Below, piece by piece: positions 42,398 to 50,868 of a stretch of 64,000 nucleotides of DNA. Location of the stretch: assembly GCF_014779715.1 (NCBI RefSeq), contig NZ_JACXYU010000011.1, positions 1 to 64,000 on the forward strand. The letters run 5' to 3'. Each line of letters starts with the position of its first letter. Position 1 is the stretch's first letter. The position numbers and the translations under genes are program-made. This DNA comes from Streptomyces chumphonensis. Lineage in GTDB: Bacteria > Actinomycetota > Actinomycetes > Streptomycetales > Streptomycetaceae. The notes beneath the pieces are model-generated. The model saw only the letters and a list, made by a program, of their open reading frames with translations, was not told the origin of the DNA and ran no database searches.

Positions 42398-42491
42398 GTC
42401 GCACCTCTCCTTGAAACGGTGACGCGGCCTCGCACCCCCGGACGGGGCCGGCGGTGCTGGTGGACGTGTGGGGGGGCTGGGGAGCGGGACC

Positions 42492-43232
42492 TCAGGCGGG
42501 GGTGAGCGCGACCGCGTGGCCGACGAGGGCCATCAGGGCGTCGACGACGCTGTCGGTGCGCCGCGCGTCGATGACGACGACGGGCACGTGGTCGGGGACG
42601 GACAGCGCCTCGCGCACGTCCTCGACGTCGTAGCGGTGCGTCCCCTCGAAGTGGTTGACGGCCACGACGTAGGGGATGCCGCAGCTCTCGAAGTAGTCGA
42701 GGGCCGGGAAGCAGTCGTCCAGCCGGCGGGTGTCGGCCATGACCACCGCGCCGATGGCGCCCCGGACGAGGTCGTCCCACATGAACCAGAACCGCTGCTG
42801 GCCGGGTGTGCCGAACAGGTACAGCACCAGGTCGGCGTCGAGGGTGATGCGCCCGAAGTCCATGGCGACGGTGGTCGTCGTCTTCTCGGGGGTGGCGGCG
42901 AGGTCGTCGGTGTCCTCGCTGGCCTGCGTCATCACCGCCTCGGTGGTGAGCGGCTCGATCTCGGAGACCGCGCCGACGAAGGTCGTCTTGCCCACGCCGA
43001 ACCCACCGGCGACGACGATCTTCGTCGCGATCGGTGCCCGCGAGGTGTCGCTCTCCCACGCGTGGAGCGTCTCGGCCGGCTGGACGGGGGCCAGGGGCGC
43101 GGGGCCGGTCAGGGCGTCGGGCCCGGACGCCGAGGGCCGCTCCGGTGCCGCGGTCGTGGAGGCGGCCGACGCGCTGGGCCCGGCCGGTGCGGATGGTGCG
43201 TTCGGTGCGGTGTCAGAGTCGGCGTAGTCCAC
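42492..43232 (-). CDS. cvnD: Conservon GTP-binding protein (CvnD)
   Basis: 246 residues. A ~55-residue Ala/Pro/Ser-rich head is followed by a small GTPase-like domain: P-loop VVAGGFGVGKTTFVGAVSE, switch region TTTTVAMDFGRITL, the LFGTPGQQRFWFMWDDL block (DxxG is replaced by GTPGQ), and VVAVNHFEG as the base-recognition motif (NxxD-like). Conservon D proteins are switch proteins of a membrane-associated sensor complex. The GTG at 43232 overlaps the DUF742 gene by 20 bp and has GGAAAGG 6 bp upstream. It is the fourth gene of the operon in the standard order A-B-C-D. Confidence 0.94.
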   Translation of the reverse strand: MDYADSDTAPNAPSAPAGPSASAASTTAAPERPSASGPDALTGPAPLAPVQPAETLHAWESDTSRAPIATKIVVAGGFGVGKTTFVGAVSEIEPLTTEAVMTQASEDTDDLAATPEKTTTTVAMDFGRITLDADLVLYLFGTPGQQRFWFMWDDLVRGAIGAVVMADTRRLDDCFPALDYFESCGIPYVVAVNHFEGTHRYDVEDVREALSVPDHVPVVVIDARRTDSVVDALMALVGHAVALTPA

Positions 43233-43626
43233 CCAACACCCTTTCCAGTAGTGCGCGGTCGGGACGTCCGGCGCTCTCGCGGCCGGTTCCGTAAACACGG
43301 ATGCGGCCCTGGTCCGCCAGGTCGCTCAGCAGGACCCGCACCACTCCCAGGGGCATGCGCAGCAGGGCGGCGATCTCCGCGACCGTGCGCATGCGGCGGC
43401 ACAGCTCGACGATCGCGCGCATCTCCGGCATCACCCGGTCGCGCAGGCCCTCGCGGCTCAGACCGGGGAGTTCGCGCAGCGGCTCGGGCGCCTCGATGGC
43501 GGCGACGTAGGTCTCGACCAGCAGGACGTGGCCGAAGCGTGTGCGACCGCCGGTGAGCGAGTAGGGGCGGACCCGGGCGGGTTTGCGGTCGGCTCCCCGC
43601 ACGGGCAGGGCGGGGTGCGCGGTCAC
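43213..43626 (-). CDS. cvnC: Conservon DUF742 protein (CvnC)
   Basis: 137 residues, DUF742. A basic N-terminus is followed by VRPYSLTGGRTRFGHVLLVETYVA and a winged-helix-like C-terminal half (RMRTVAEIAALLRMPLGVVRVLLSDLADQGRI, here in two parts). The C-terminus ERVLGGLRRL is the family's conserved end. It is thought to bridge the roadblock and GTPase proteins of the conservon. The GTG at 43626 lies in a GTGA overlap with the CvnB stop, with GGAG 7 bp before it. Overlap with CvnD extends 20 bp, so all three are translationally linked. Confidence 0.94.
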   Translation of the reverse strand: MTAHPALPVRGADRKPARVRPYSLTGGRTRFGHVLLVETYVAAIEAPEPLRELPGLSREGLRDRVMPEMRAIVELCRRMRTVAEIAALLRMPLGVVRVLLSDLADQGRIRVYGTGRESAGRPDRALLERVLGGLRRL

Positions 43627-44111
43627 TGGTCCAGCTCCATCGTCTTGCGCAGCTCGGTGCGGAGTTCGGGGGTGAGGACGTGCCCGGCCCGGCCCACGAA
43701 CAGCGCCATGTGGTAGCCGATGACGTTCATGTCGCAGTCGGGGGTCGCGTACACGCCGAGCAGCGAGCCGTCGCTGATGGACATGACGAACAGCGCGCCG
43801 CCCTCCATGGCGACCATGGTCTGCGTGACCCCGCCGCCGTCCATCAGACCGGCCGCCCCCGTGGTGAGCGAGCCCAGCCCGGAAACGATCGTGGCCAGGT
43901 CCGCGCTCGACCCTCTGGGCCCCGCGACGACCCGCGCGCCGTCCGGACCGGCGCCGGACTGCGCCGGGTCGGAGGACAGCAGGAGCAGTCCGTCGGAGGA
44001 GACCACGGCGACCGAACGGATGCCGGGGACCTCCTCGACCAGATTGGCCAGCAACCAGCGCAGGTTGTCGGCTTCGCTGCGGCGTGTGTCCGCGGTGGTG
44101 GACGCGTTCAC
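43623..44111 (-). CDS. cvnB: Conservon roadblock/LC7 protein (CvnB)
   Basis: 162 residues. A roadblock/LC7 fold starts at LRWLLANLVEEVPGIRSVAVVSSDGLLL. The central strand is GALFVMSISDGSLLGVYA, and the end is VIGYHMALFVGRAGHVLTPELR. It may act as a GTPase-activating partner for CvnD, by analogy with MglB. The GTG at 44111 overlaps the kinase stop (GTGA) and has GAGGAGG 7 bp upstream. Length and order are standard for Streptomyces conservons. A 25-residue glycine-containing loop (DPAQSGAGPDGARVVAG) is longer than in many copies I recall. Confidence 0.94.
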   Translation of the reverse strand: MNASTTADTRRSEADNLRWLLANLVEEVPGIRSVAVVSSDGLLLLSSDPAQSGAGPDGARVVAGPRGSSADLATIVSGLGSLTTGAAGLMDGGGVTQTMVAMEGGALFVMSISDGSLLGVYATPDCDMNVIGYHMALFVGRAGHVLTPELRTELRKTMELDQ

Positions 44112-47086
44112 TGACGTGCCTCCTCGGTGCCACCCATGTCGTCCGCCCCCGGCCGGTCGTCGGACGGGCCCGGCCCTTCGGCCGGTTCCCCTCCGGTCCG
44201 GTCGGCGGACGGTTCGTCGGCGGCGATCCGCGCCGCCGCCTCGCGCAGGCCCTGGCGGGCCCCGCTCTGGAAGCCGCCGAGCCGCTTGCGCAGCTCGTCG
44301 GCGGTCACCCCGCCACGGTCCGGGGCGCCGGTGGCACCGGACCGGGGAGGGGGACTGGTGAGGTGCGGGGTGCGCTTGGGCAGCCCCTTGTCGGTGAGTC
44401 GGCGCCCGGCGGGCCGCTGCTCACCGCTCTCCGCGCGGGACGGCGGCGGCTCGTCGACGGCACGGGCGTGCTCGTCCGGCTCGGCGGGCTGCGCGGGCAG
44501 CCGGACCGCGGCGGGCGGCGGCGCGGACGCGGCGGGGACGGCCGGTTCGTTCTGCCCGGGGGCCGGACCCCGCCCTTCGGGGGCGGGGGCGGCCGGTGCG
44601 GTGTCCGGGGCCGAGCCGTCGCCGGGGTTCCCCGGAGCGGGATCGGGCAGCCGCCGGGCGGCGAGCCGGCGTCCGGGGCGCGGGGGCAGGGCGTTGGAGT
44701 TGGCCTCCGCCACCGAGCCCGGCATGCCGGTCGGCGTCTCCCCCGGCGCCGCGGCGCCCGGGACGCCGGGCGCGGGGCGGTCGGGCAGAAGGGCGCGCGG
44801 GAGCACGGCCACGGCGGTGATGCCGCCCTGACGCTGGGGCCGCAGCTGCACCCGGATGCCGTGGCGGGCCGCGAGCCGGGCGACGACGTAGAGCCCGAGG
44901 CCGAGGCCCCCGGCCCCCTGCCCGTCCGGCTCCGGGGGACGACGGTCCCCCGGCTCCCCCAGCCGCTCGTTCAGCTCCACCAGACGGTCGGCGGCCATGC
45001 CGATGCCCTCGTCCTGGACGGAGAGCATGACCTCGCCGTTCTCCAGCAGCCAGCCGGAGAGCTCGACCCGGGCGTCCGGCGGCGAGAACGAGGTCGCGTT
45101 GTCGAGGAGTTCGGCGACGAGGTGGCTGACGTCGTCCGCGGCGAAACCGGAGACCTGGGCGTGCGGCGGCAGGGAGGTCAGCTCGACGCGCTCGTAGCGC
45201 TCGATCTCGCTGAGCGAGGCCCGCAGGACGTCCAGCAGGGGGACGGGCTGGGGCTGGTGTCCGGCCGCGTGCTCGGATCCGGCGAGCAGCAGGAGGTTCT
45301 CGCCGTGCCGCCGCATCCGCGTGGCCATGTGGTCCAGGGTGAAGAGGGTCTTCAGGCGCTCCGGCTCGGCCTCCTTCTCCTCCATGGACTCGATGAGGGC
45401 GAGCTGGCGCTCGACCAGGCCGAGGCTGCGCAGCGCGAGCTGGACGAAGGTGCCGTGCACGGCCCCGTCCCGGCCGGTCAGCTCGGCCCGCAGCGCGTCC
45501 CGTTCGGTGCGCAGCCGTGTGCACTCGGCGCCGAGGCGGTCCCGCTCGGCATCGTGTCCGGCCGTCGCCTCCCCCGCCGTGCGGGCCCGTTCGTCCAGCC
45601 CGGCCGCCACGTCGCGCAGGGTGTTGACCGCGCGCACGACGTCGGCGAACTCGTCGTTGCGGCCGGTGTACCGCACCGGTTCCTCAGCGACCGGGTCGGC
45701 GGCCACCCGCATGCTGCCCCGGCGCACGGCGGCGAGCGGGCGGGCCATGGACCGGGCGGCGCTGATGCCCGCCCCCGCGGCCAGCAGCACCGCGGCGCCG
45801 AGCAGGGCGATGCGGAGCTGGAGCGCGGTGACGTCGTCGTCGCGGAGCTGTTCGAGCCGGGCCACCTCGGCGCCGGCCAGGGCGGAGTGGACGCCCCGCA
45901 TCCGGTCGATGCGGGTGGTGAGGGCGGAGGCGACGCGCTCCGGGCTGACGTCCAGCTCCGCGTCGGTCAGCTCGGGGCGGTCGGCGAGTTCGTCGAGGTA
46001 GGTCTCCGCGGTGGTGACGTCGGTGCCGTTGACGGTGCTGCCGAACGTCTCGCGGGTGCGGTCCGGGGCCAGCCGCTCGAAGTCGGCGAGGGCACCCTGC
46101 TCGCGGACGCGGGCCGCCTGGGCTGCCGAGGCGAGGCGGCTGTCGCCGTCCTGCTCGGTGAGGACGCCCAGCAGCAGGCCCCGGGTCGCCGACGCCTGGG
46201 CGACGGCCCGGCCGAGGTGCGGCAGGGCGGCCGCGGTGTCGTCTCCGGCGCGGGCGGGCAGCTCCCGGGCGGCGGCCTCGGCCACGCCTCCGAGGGCGAG
46301 CACGATGTCGGTGTAGCCGGAGTGGGCCGCCTGCGCGTCCTTCGCCCCGCCGTCGGCCGCCTCGGCCTCCTGCCGCAGCTCGGGGAGACGGTCCAGCAGG
46401 GCTCGCACGTCGCTGGGGAGTTGGGGACGCAGCTCGGCGACCTTCCGGTCCACCCGGGAGCGGGACGCCGCGTCGGCCTCCTCGTCACCGGCCGCGACGG
46501 CTCCCGGGCGGCGGACGGTGTGGTTGACGGGCGACGCGGCCCCGGACGTACCGGTTCCCGTCGCGCCGGGGGTTCCGGTGCCGCCGGGGGTGCCCGGGTC
46601 GGGGACGCCGGTACCCCCCGTCGCGGTGCCCGGAACGCCCGGGTCGGGCACGCCCGGGTCGGGCACGCCCGGGTCGGGCACGCCCGGGTCGGGCACGTCC
46701 GGGTCGGTGACGCCCGGGTCGGGCAGGCCCGGGTCCGGTGCCGCAGCGCCGGGGACCTCGGCCTCGGGGACGTCCGGCGCCCTGTCGGCGCCGCGTTCGG
46801 CCAACGCCCGGACGGTGTCGTCCCGCTCGTCCGCCACGGCGTGGGCGAGGGAGACCGCCAGGCGGGCCGTCTCGGCCCGGTCGACGAGGTCCTGCGCCTG
46901 CGCCACGTCGGACGTTCCGGTGACGATGCTCGGGACGCCGGCCGCCACGACGGCGACCGTGCACAGGGCCACCGAGGCGAGCAGCCGGTTACGGACCCGG
47001 GCGCGGCGGCCGGGTGCCTCCTGGGGGGCGTCCTGCCGCTGACGGCGGCCGCCTCGAAGTCGCTGCATCCCCACCCGTGCTCGCAT
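44108..47086 (-). CDS. cvnA: Conservon sensor histidine kinase-like protein (CvnA) with PDPGV repeats
   Basis: About 992 residues. An N-terminal membrane helix (LLASVALCTVAVVAAGVPSIV) is followed by a long extracellular region. This carries a Pro/Asp/Gly/Val repeat tract (about residues 115-150) and a nitrate-sensor-like helical domain. A second membrane helix (LQLRIALLGAAVLLAAGAG) leads to HAMP (SMARPLAAVRRGSMRVAADP) and an HATPase with N box ELLDNATSFSPP, G1 DEGIGM and GLGLYVVARLAARHG. The last ~250 residues are Pro-rich and probably disordered. As in other CvnA proteins no clear HisKA His motif is seen. The ATG at 47086 has GAGGAG very close; the ATG at 47068 is a possible alternative. It overlaps cvnB by GTGA. 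Confidence 0.92.
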   Translation of the reverse strand: MRARVGMQRLRGGRRQRQDAPQEAPGRRARVRNRLLASVALCTVAVVAAGVPSIVTGTSDVAQAQDLVDRAETARLAVSLAHAVADERDDTVRALAERGADRAPDVPEAEVPGAAAPDPGLPDPGVTDPDVPDPGVPDPGVPDPGVPDPGVPGTATGGTGVPDPGTPGGTGTPGATGTGTSGAASPVNHTVRRPGAVAAGDEEADAASRSRVDRKVAELRPQLPSDVRALLDRLPELRQEAEAADGGAKDAQAAHSGYTDIVLALGGVAEAAARELPARAGDDTAAALPHLGRAVAQASATRGLLLGVLTEQDGDSRLASAAQAARVREQGALADFERLAPDRTRETFGSTVNGTDVTTAETYLDELADRPELTDAELDVSPERVASALTTRIDRMRGVHSALAGAEVARLEQLRDDDVTALQLRIALLGAAVLLAAGAGISAARSMARPLAAVRRGSMRVAADPVAEEPVRYTGRNDEFADVVRAVNTLRDVAAGLDERARTAGEATAGHDAERDRLGAECTRLRTERDALRAELTGRDGAVHGTFVQLALRSLGLVERQLALIESMEEKEAEPERLKTLFTLDHMATRMRRHGENLLLLAGSEHAAGHQPQPVPLLDVLRASLSEIERYERVELTSLPPHAQVSGFAADDVSHLVAELLDNATSFSPPDARVELSGWLLENGEVMLSVQDEGIGMAADRLVELNERLGEPGDRRPPEPDGQGAGGLGLGLYVVARLAARHGIRVQLRPQRQGGITAVAVLPRALLPDRPAPGVPGAAAPGETPTGMPGSVAEANSNALPPRPGRRLAARRLPDPAPGNPGDGSAPDTAPAAPAPEGRGPAPGQNEPAVPAASAPPPAAVRLPAQPAEPDEHARAVDEPPPSRAESGEQRPAGRRLTDKGLPKRTPHLTSPPPRSGATGAPDRGGVTADELRKRLGGFQSGARQGLREAAARIAADEPSADRTGGEPAEGPGPSDDRPGADDMGGTEEARQ
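46636..46740 (-). repeat. 15-bp tandem repeat inside cvnA (PDPGV repeats)
   Basis: Unit CGCCCGGGTCGGGCA is repeated exactly four times from 46636 to 46695, then a variant unit, another perfect unit (46711-46725) and a degenerate one. It is in frame and encodes PDPGV pentapeptides in the extracellular part of the kinase. It is prone to slippage and length change. Confidence 0.93.
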
Positions 47087-47477
47087 TCTCCTCACCGCCG
47101 TCCCGGTGCGACCGGGTAGGCGACTCCTACGGCGCGGCGGGACGAACGGATCGGCGCCACACCGCACAACGGCATACGACCCTGCACGGGTCGTCCGGGC
47201 GCGGGTGGGACTTCCTCTTCCCGGCCACTCGAAAAAGTGAACCTCACCCGCGAGTTGCGGAACAACTCCGACCATTGTCGCTGTCACGCGCCACCGGCAC
47301 GTCAGGGTTGGAACCTTCGGCGGAGCGTGGAAGGATGCGCGCCCGCAGCGGCGCGGACCGCGCGATTCCGAAGGAACGGCGCGAAGTTCAGGGACCGGGC
47401 GGAGTCCCGATCCGGCCGGTCGCGGGCCGGGCCCGCCGCGGCGGGCCGCGGGGCCGGCCCTTCGGCACACTGGGCGC
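47087..47477. promoter_or_regulatory. Divergent promoter region of conservon and PP2C-like gene
   Basis: 391 bp without a gene. The stretch 47225-47285 is clearly more A/T-rich than its surroundings (GAAAAAGTGAACC, AACAACTCCGACC) and holds the inverted repeat GAGTTGCGGAACAACTC (47252-47268, 6-bp arms). It is the likely promoter area for one or both divergent units. I found no ORF with support here. Confidence 0.45.
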
Positions 47478-48275
47478 ATGCGCGTAGAGATGGCCACGTT
47501 CCCCGGCTCCGCCGAAGTCCCCAACCAGGACCACGTTTCGGCGGCACTCCCCGCCTCGGGCACCGGCGGCGCGCTGGTCGTCCTGGACGGGGTGACGCCC
47601 CCCGCGGGGGACGACGGATGCCGCCACGGAGTGCCGTGGTACACCGCTCGACTGGGGGCCGGATTGCTCCAACTGTCCGGTTCGCGACGGGACATGACAC
47701 TGGCCCAGTGCCTCGCGCGAGCAGTGGTCCATACCTCCGACGGGCATCGCTCAACCTGTGACCTTTCTCACCCCAGGACGCCGCAGGCAACCGTCGTCCT
47801 CGTGCGCTGGGACGACGAGGCCGTGGAACACCTCGTGCTCTCCGACTCCGTCCTGCTCCTCGCCTCCCCGACGGGCGCGGTGACGCCCGTCCTGGACCAG
47901 CGGCTGGACCCGGTGCGCGCGGCGGCGAGCACGCTGCCCCGCGCGGAGCGCGCCGCCCGCGTCGAGGCCCGGCGCAACGTCGCCGGCGGCTTCTTCACCG
48001 CCGCCGCGGACCCCTCCGTCGCCGAGCGGGCCGTCACGGGCACGACGCCCCGCGAGCGGGTCCGCTCACTGGCCGCACTGACGGACGGCGCCACGCGCTG
48101 GACGGAGACCTTCGGCCTCGGTGACTGGGCGGCCCTGCACACCGCGCTGTGCGAGCAGGGGCCCACGGCGGTACTGCGTCGGGTGCGGGCGGCCGAGGCG
48201 GCGGACCCGGAGGGCGTCGACCATCCCCGGGGCAAGGCGTGCGACGACGCGACGGCCGCCCTGGTGGTCCTCTGA
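47478..48275 (+). CDS. PP2C-like protein phosphatase family protein
   Basis: 265 residues, cytosolic. It has the layout of a PP2C phosphatase: NQDHVSAALP near the N-terminus (metal-site Asp), GALVVLDGVTP (second metal-binding DG), LVLSDSVLLLASP in the middle and CDDATAALVVL at the C-terminus (final metal-binding Asp pair). Family members remove phosphate from Ser/Thr or from anti-anti-sigma proteins. The motifs are looser than in SpoIIE/RsbU-type enzymes, so activity should not be taken for granted. The ATG at 47478 lacks an evident ribosome site; ATG 47490 is possible. It is divergent from the conservon and convergent with a MarR gene. Confidence 0.75.
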   Translation: MRVEMATFPGSAEVPNQDHVSAALPASGTGGALVVLDGVTPPAGDDGCRHGVPWYTARLGAGLLQLSGSRRDMTLAQCLARAVVHTSDGHRSTCDLSHPRTPQATVVLVRWDDEAVEHLVLSDSVLLLASPTGAVTPVLDQRLDPVRAAASTLPRAERAARVEARRNVAGGFFTAAADPSVAERAVTGTTPRERVRSLAALTDGATRWTETFGLGDWAALHTALCEQGPTAVLRRVRAAEAADPEGVDHPRGKACDDATAALVVL

Positions 48276-48277
48276 CC

Positions 48278-48349
48278 GCGCGTCCCCGGCCGCGGACGCC
48301 GGGCCCGGGGTCAGCGCGTCCCCGGCCGCGGACGCCGGGCTCGGGGTCA
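48278..48349. repeat. 36-bp tandem direct repeat between convergent genes
   Basis: The 36-bp unit from 48278 to 48313 (begins GCGCGTCCCCGGCCGCGG) is repeated at 48314-48349 with a single change (CCC to CTC). The last three bases of the second copy are the stop codon of the MarR gene. Appears to be a recent duplication. Confidence 0.92.
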
Positions 48350-48799
48350 GGCGTGCGGCTCGTGCGGAGCGTTCAACCGGTGCAGGAGGCGGGCCAGCTC
48401 GGCGATGTCCGCGCGCTCCCACCCGGCGAGACGGCGCAGGTACCGCTCGCGCCGCGCCCCGCGCACCCGGGCGAAGCTACGCCGACCCCGCGCCGTCAGC
48501 TCCACCAGGAAGGCCCGCCCGTCGGCCGGGTCGGGGCTGCGGGCGACCAGGCCGAGCCGCTCCAGGGCGGTGAGCTGACGGCTCATGGTCCCCTTGCCGA
48601 CGCCGAAGTAGGCGGCGAGCGCGGTGGCGCGCTGCGCCCCCGCCTCGTCGAGCCGCAGCATGATCCCGTAGGCGGCCGGTTCCAGGTCGGGATGGAGCTC
48701 GCGGGCCATCTCGCCCGAGGAGGCGCGCGCCCGGCGCAGGAGCACCGACAGTTCGCGCTCGAGGTCGAGCACCTCGGGGGCGGACCCCTCGTCCTCCAC
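48347..48799 (-). CDS. MarR family transcriptional regulator
   Basis: 150 residues. The winged helix-turn-helix is visible as LEPAAYGIMLRLDEAGAQRA, TALAAYFGVGKGTMSRQLTA, LERLGLVARSPDPADGRAF and the wing VELTARGRR. The N- and C-terminal helices (ELSVLLRRARASSGEMARE, and RLAGWERADIAELARLLHRL) form the dimer interface. The GTG at 48799 follows AAGGAAG by 6 bp. Neighbours do not indicate a target: a PP2C-like gene converges from the left, and a rhomboid-like gene lies upstream on the same strand. The stop codon lies inside the second copy of the 36-bp tandem repeat. Confidence 0.93.
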   Translation of the reverse strand: MEDEGSAPEVLDLERELSVLLRRARASSGEMARELHPDLEPAAYGIMLRLDEAGAQRATALAAYFGVGKGTMSRQLTALERLGLVARSPDPADGRAFLVELTARGRRSFARVRGARRERYLRRLAGWERADIAELARLLHRLNAPHEPHA

Positions 48800-49000
48800 G
48801 TCAGCTTCCTTTCACCCACCGCTGCCGATCGGCGAGCGCCCCGGGACCGGGCCGCGGTCCGTCCCGCCGCCGTCGCCTCCGGCACTCTGCCGGGACCGAC
48901 GGAGGCCAGTATTTCGCAGCCGGGCGGGCCCGCGCGCCACGCGGGGCGGGCCGCTCGCCCCGGCCGGGAACGCCGTTCCGCCGGGTCGGGGGGCCGGGTT

Positions 49001-49855
49001 TCAGGCGGGGTGGGGGTGTGCGGCGGAGCCCTGGCGCTGGTAGCGGCGCAGGGGCAGCCAGAGCGCGATGCCGGTCAGCAGGGCCAGCAGGTGGCTCCAG
49101 TCCGTCACCGGGTCCTTGAGCGTGACCAGGTCGGCCACGACGAGGGTGGCGAGGGCGCCGAGCAGGAGCCAGCGCGCCCACACCACGCGCAACACCCCCG
49201 CGAGCGCGCCGGCGCAGGCCAGCACACCGCAGCTGATGCCGTAGTCCAGTCGGCTCAGCGAGGACTCGGGAAGGTGGTCGAGGGCGACCGCCGCCGCGAC
49301 GGTGAGCTGGGTGGCGAGCGTCGCGAGGACGTGCCCCGCGACGAACACGGCGGCCGTGCGCCAGCCACCGACCCGGCGCTCCAGGCCGGTCAGCGCGAAG
49401 ACGAACCCGAAGGCGACGGGGGCCAGCAGCGGTCCGTTGTAGAACATCGCACTCGCCACGAGGACGAAGAGCGGCTCCTTGGACAGGTTCTGCACATCCG
49501 TGCTGGACCCGGCCAGCCAGCGCCCGACGACCTCCGGGTCGCCGAACTCCGTCAGCAGGGTGGTCGCGACCAGGAGCAGCAGGTAGCAGAAGGTGAACGG
49601 CGTGCCCTTGGGGTCGGGCAGCAGCCGGGCCAGGTGGCGGTGCGGAGGCAGGTGGGGCGGCTGGGGCGGAGTGCCCCGCCGGGACTCCGCGCGACCGGGG
49701 CGCGCGCCCTGCCGCGCGTCCGCCGGGCCGGGCGTCCGCGTGCTCCCCTCGCCGCGCGGCGCGTCCTCGCCGGACGGCGCCGGGGACGGCCCGCCGGACG
49801 CGCCGGTGTCGCGCTCGGTGGGCCGGGTGCGTGCCGCTCGTGCTGTGGTCCGCAT
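49001..49855 (-). CDS. Rhomboid-like membrane protein
   Basis: 284 residues. A ~100-residue Arg/Pro/Ser-rich cytosolic N-terminus is followed by about six membrane helices starting at FTFCYLLLLVATTLLTEFG. The motif DYGISCGVLACAGAL places a Ser in a GxS context in one helix, and DWSHLLALLTGIALWLP provides a His in the last helix. That is the rhomboid Ser-His arrangement, though with GISC rather than GxSG. ALTGLERRVGGWRTAAVFVAGHVLATL is the usual rhomboid-like core of this actinobacterial family. Either a divergent intramembrane protease or an inactive relative. The ATG at 49855 has GGGAG 8 bp upstream. It is divergent from the two-component system across 241 bp. Confidence 0.8.
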   Translation of the reverse strand: MRTTARAARTRPTERDTGASGGPSPAPSGEDAPRGEGSTRTPGPADARQGARPGRAESRRGTPPQPPHLPPHRHLARLLPDPKGTPFTFCYLLLLVATTLLTEFGDPEVVGRWLAGSSTDVQNLSKEPLFVLVASAMFYNGPLLAPVAFGFVFALTGLERRVGGWRTAAVFVAGHVLATLATQLTVAAAVALDHLPESSLSRLDYGISCGVLACAGALAGVLRVVWARWLLLGALATLVVADLVTLKDPVTDWSHLLALLTGIALWLPLRRYQRQGSAAHPHPA

Positions 49856-50096
49856 CGACGGGCTCCCTTCCGTGCGCGGGTACGTTCGCCGGCGTCGGGG
49901 CCGCCGCCGTCCGCGTCCCGGTCCTCGGTCAATGTCAGTGGTCGACGCCACACCTGTCAACCGGCCGTAAGGGCATGTCATCGTACGCCGGACCCGGCCG
50001 GTCCCGGCCCGGTGCGGGCCCGGCATGGCCCGGCGGCCCGCACCCCCTCTACGCTGCTGCCACACACCTCGGGGACGGCACAGGCAGGCGGGGCAG

Positions 50097-50861
50097 ATGG
50101 AGCACACGAACACGGCGCAGTCCCAGGGCGGCGCGGGCGCGGCGGCCACCCCCGGCGCGCAGCGGCGCGTCCTGGTCGTCGAGGACGATCCGACGATCGT
50201 CGAGGCGATCGCCGCGCGGCTGCGCGCGGAGGGTTTCGCCGTGCAGACCGCCGCCGACGGACCGGCCGCGGTGTCGGCCGCCGAGAGCTGGAACCCGGAG
50301 CTGCTCGTCCTGGACGTGATGCTCCCCGGCTACGACGGGCTGGAGGTGTGCCGCCGCGTGCAGGCGCGGCGGCCGGTGCCGGTGCTCATGCTGACGGCCC
50401 GCGACGACGAGACGGACATGCTCGTCGGCCTCGGGGTCGGGGCGGACGACTACATGACGAAACCGTTCTCCATGCGGGAGCTGGCCGCGCGCGTGCACGT
50501 CCTGCTGCGCCGCGTGGAGCGGGCGACCCAGGCGGCGGCCGTCCCCCCGGCGGGCTCGCTGCGCCTGGGCGAGCTGGAGATCGACCACGCGCAGCGCCGC
50601 GTACGGGTCACCGGGCAGGACGTGCACCTGACACCCACCGAGTTCGACCTCCTGGTGTGCCTGGCCAACTCGCCGCGCGCGGTCCTCTCCCGCGAGCAGC
50701 TGCTGGCCGAGGTGTGGGACTGGTCCGACGCCTCGGGCACGCGCACCGTCGACAGCCACATCAAGGCGCTGCGCCGCAAGATCGGCGCCGAGCGCATCCG
50801 GACCGTGCACGGCGTCGGCTACGCGCTGGAGTCCCCCGCGCCGGCCGGCGACGGCGCCTGA
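50097..50861 (+). CDS. OmpR/PhoB-family response regulator
   Basis: 254 residues. The receiver domain has RVLVVEDDPTIVEAIAARL (acidic pair), phosphoacceptor Asp in LLVLDVMLPGYDG, Thr in LMLTARDD and Lys in DDYMTKPFS. The C-terminal winged helix has HLTPTEFDLLVCLA, REQLLAEVW and RTVDSHIKALRRKIG, with VHGVGYALE at the end. An N-terminal extension of ~20 residues is Gly/Ala-rich. The ATG at 50097 is preceded by GGCGGGG. The cognate kinase starts 7 bp after the stop. The pair lies just upstream of sucA and could control central-carbon or envelope genes; the signal is unknown. Confidence 0.95.
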   Translation: MEHTNTAQSQGGAGAAATPGAQRRVLVVEDDPTIVEAIAARLRAEGFAVQTAADGPAAVSAAESWNPELLVLDVMLPGYDGLEVCRRVQARRPVPVLMLTARDDETDMLVGLGVGADDYMTKPFSMRELAARVHVLLRRVERATQAAAVPPAGSLRLGELEIDHAQRRVRVTGQDVHLTPTEFDLLVCLANSPRAVLSREQLLAEVWDWSDASGTRTVDSHIKALRRKIGAERIRTVHGVGYALESPAPAGDGA

Positions 50862-50868
50862 CCCCCGG

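Noticed and set aside
46636..46740. CRISPR-like repeat array
   Set aside because: Units are 15 bp, contiguous without spacers and in frame with the conservon kinase.
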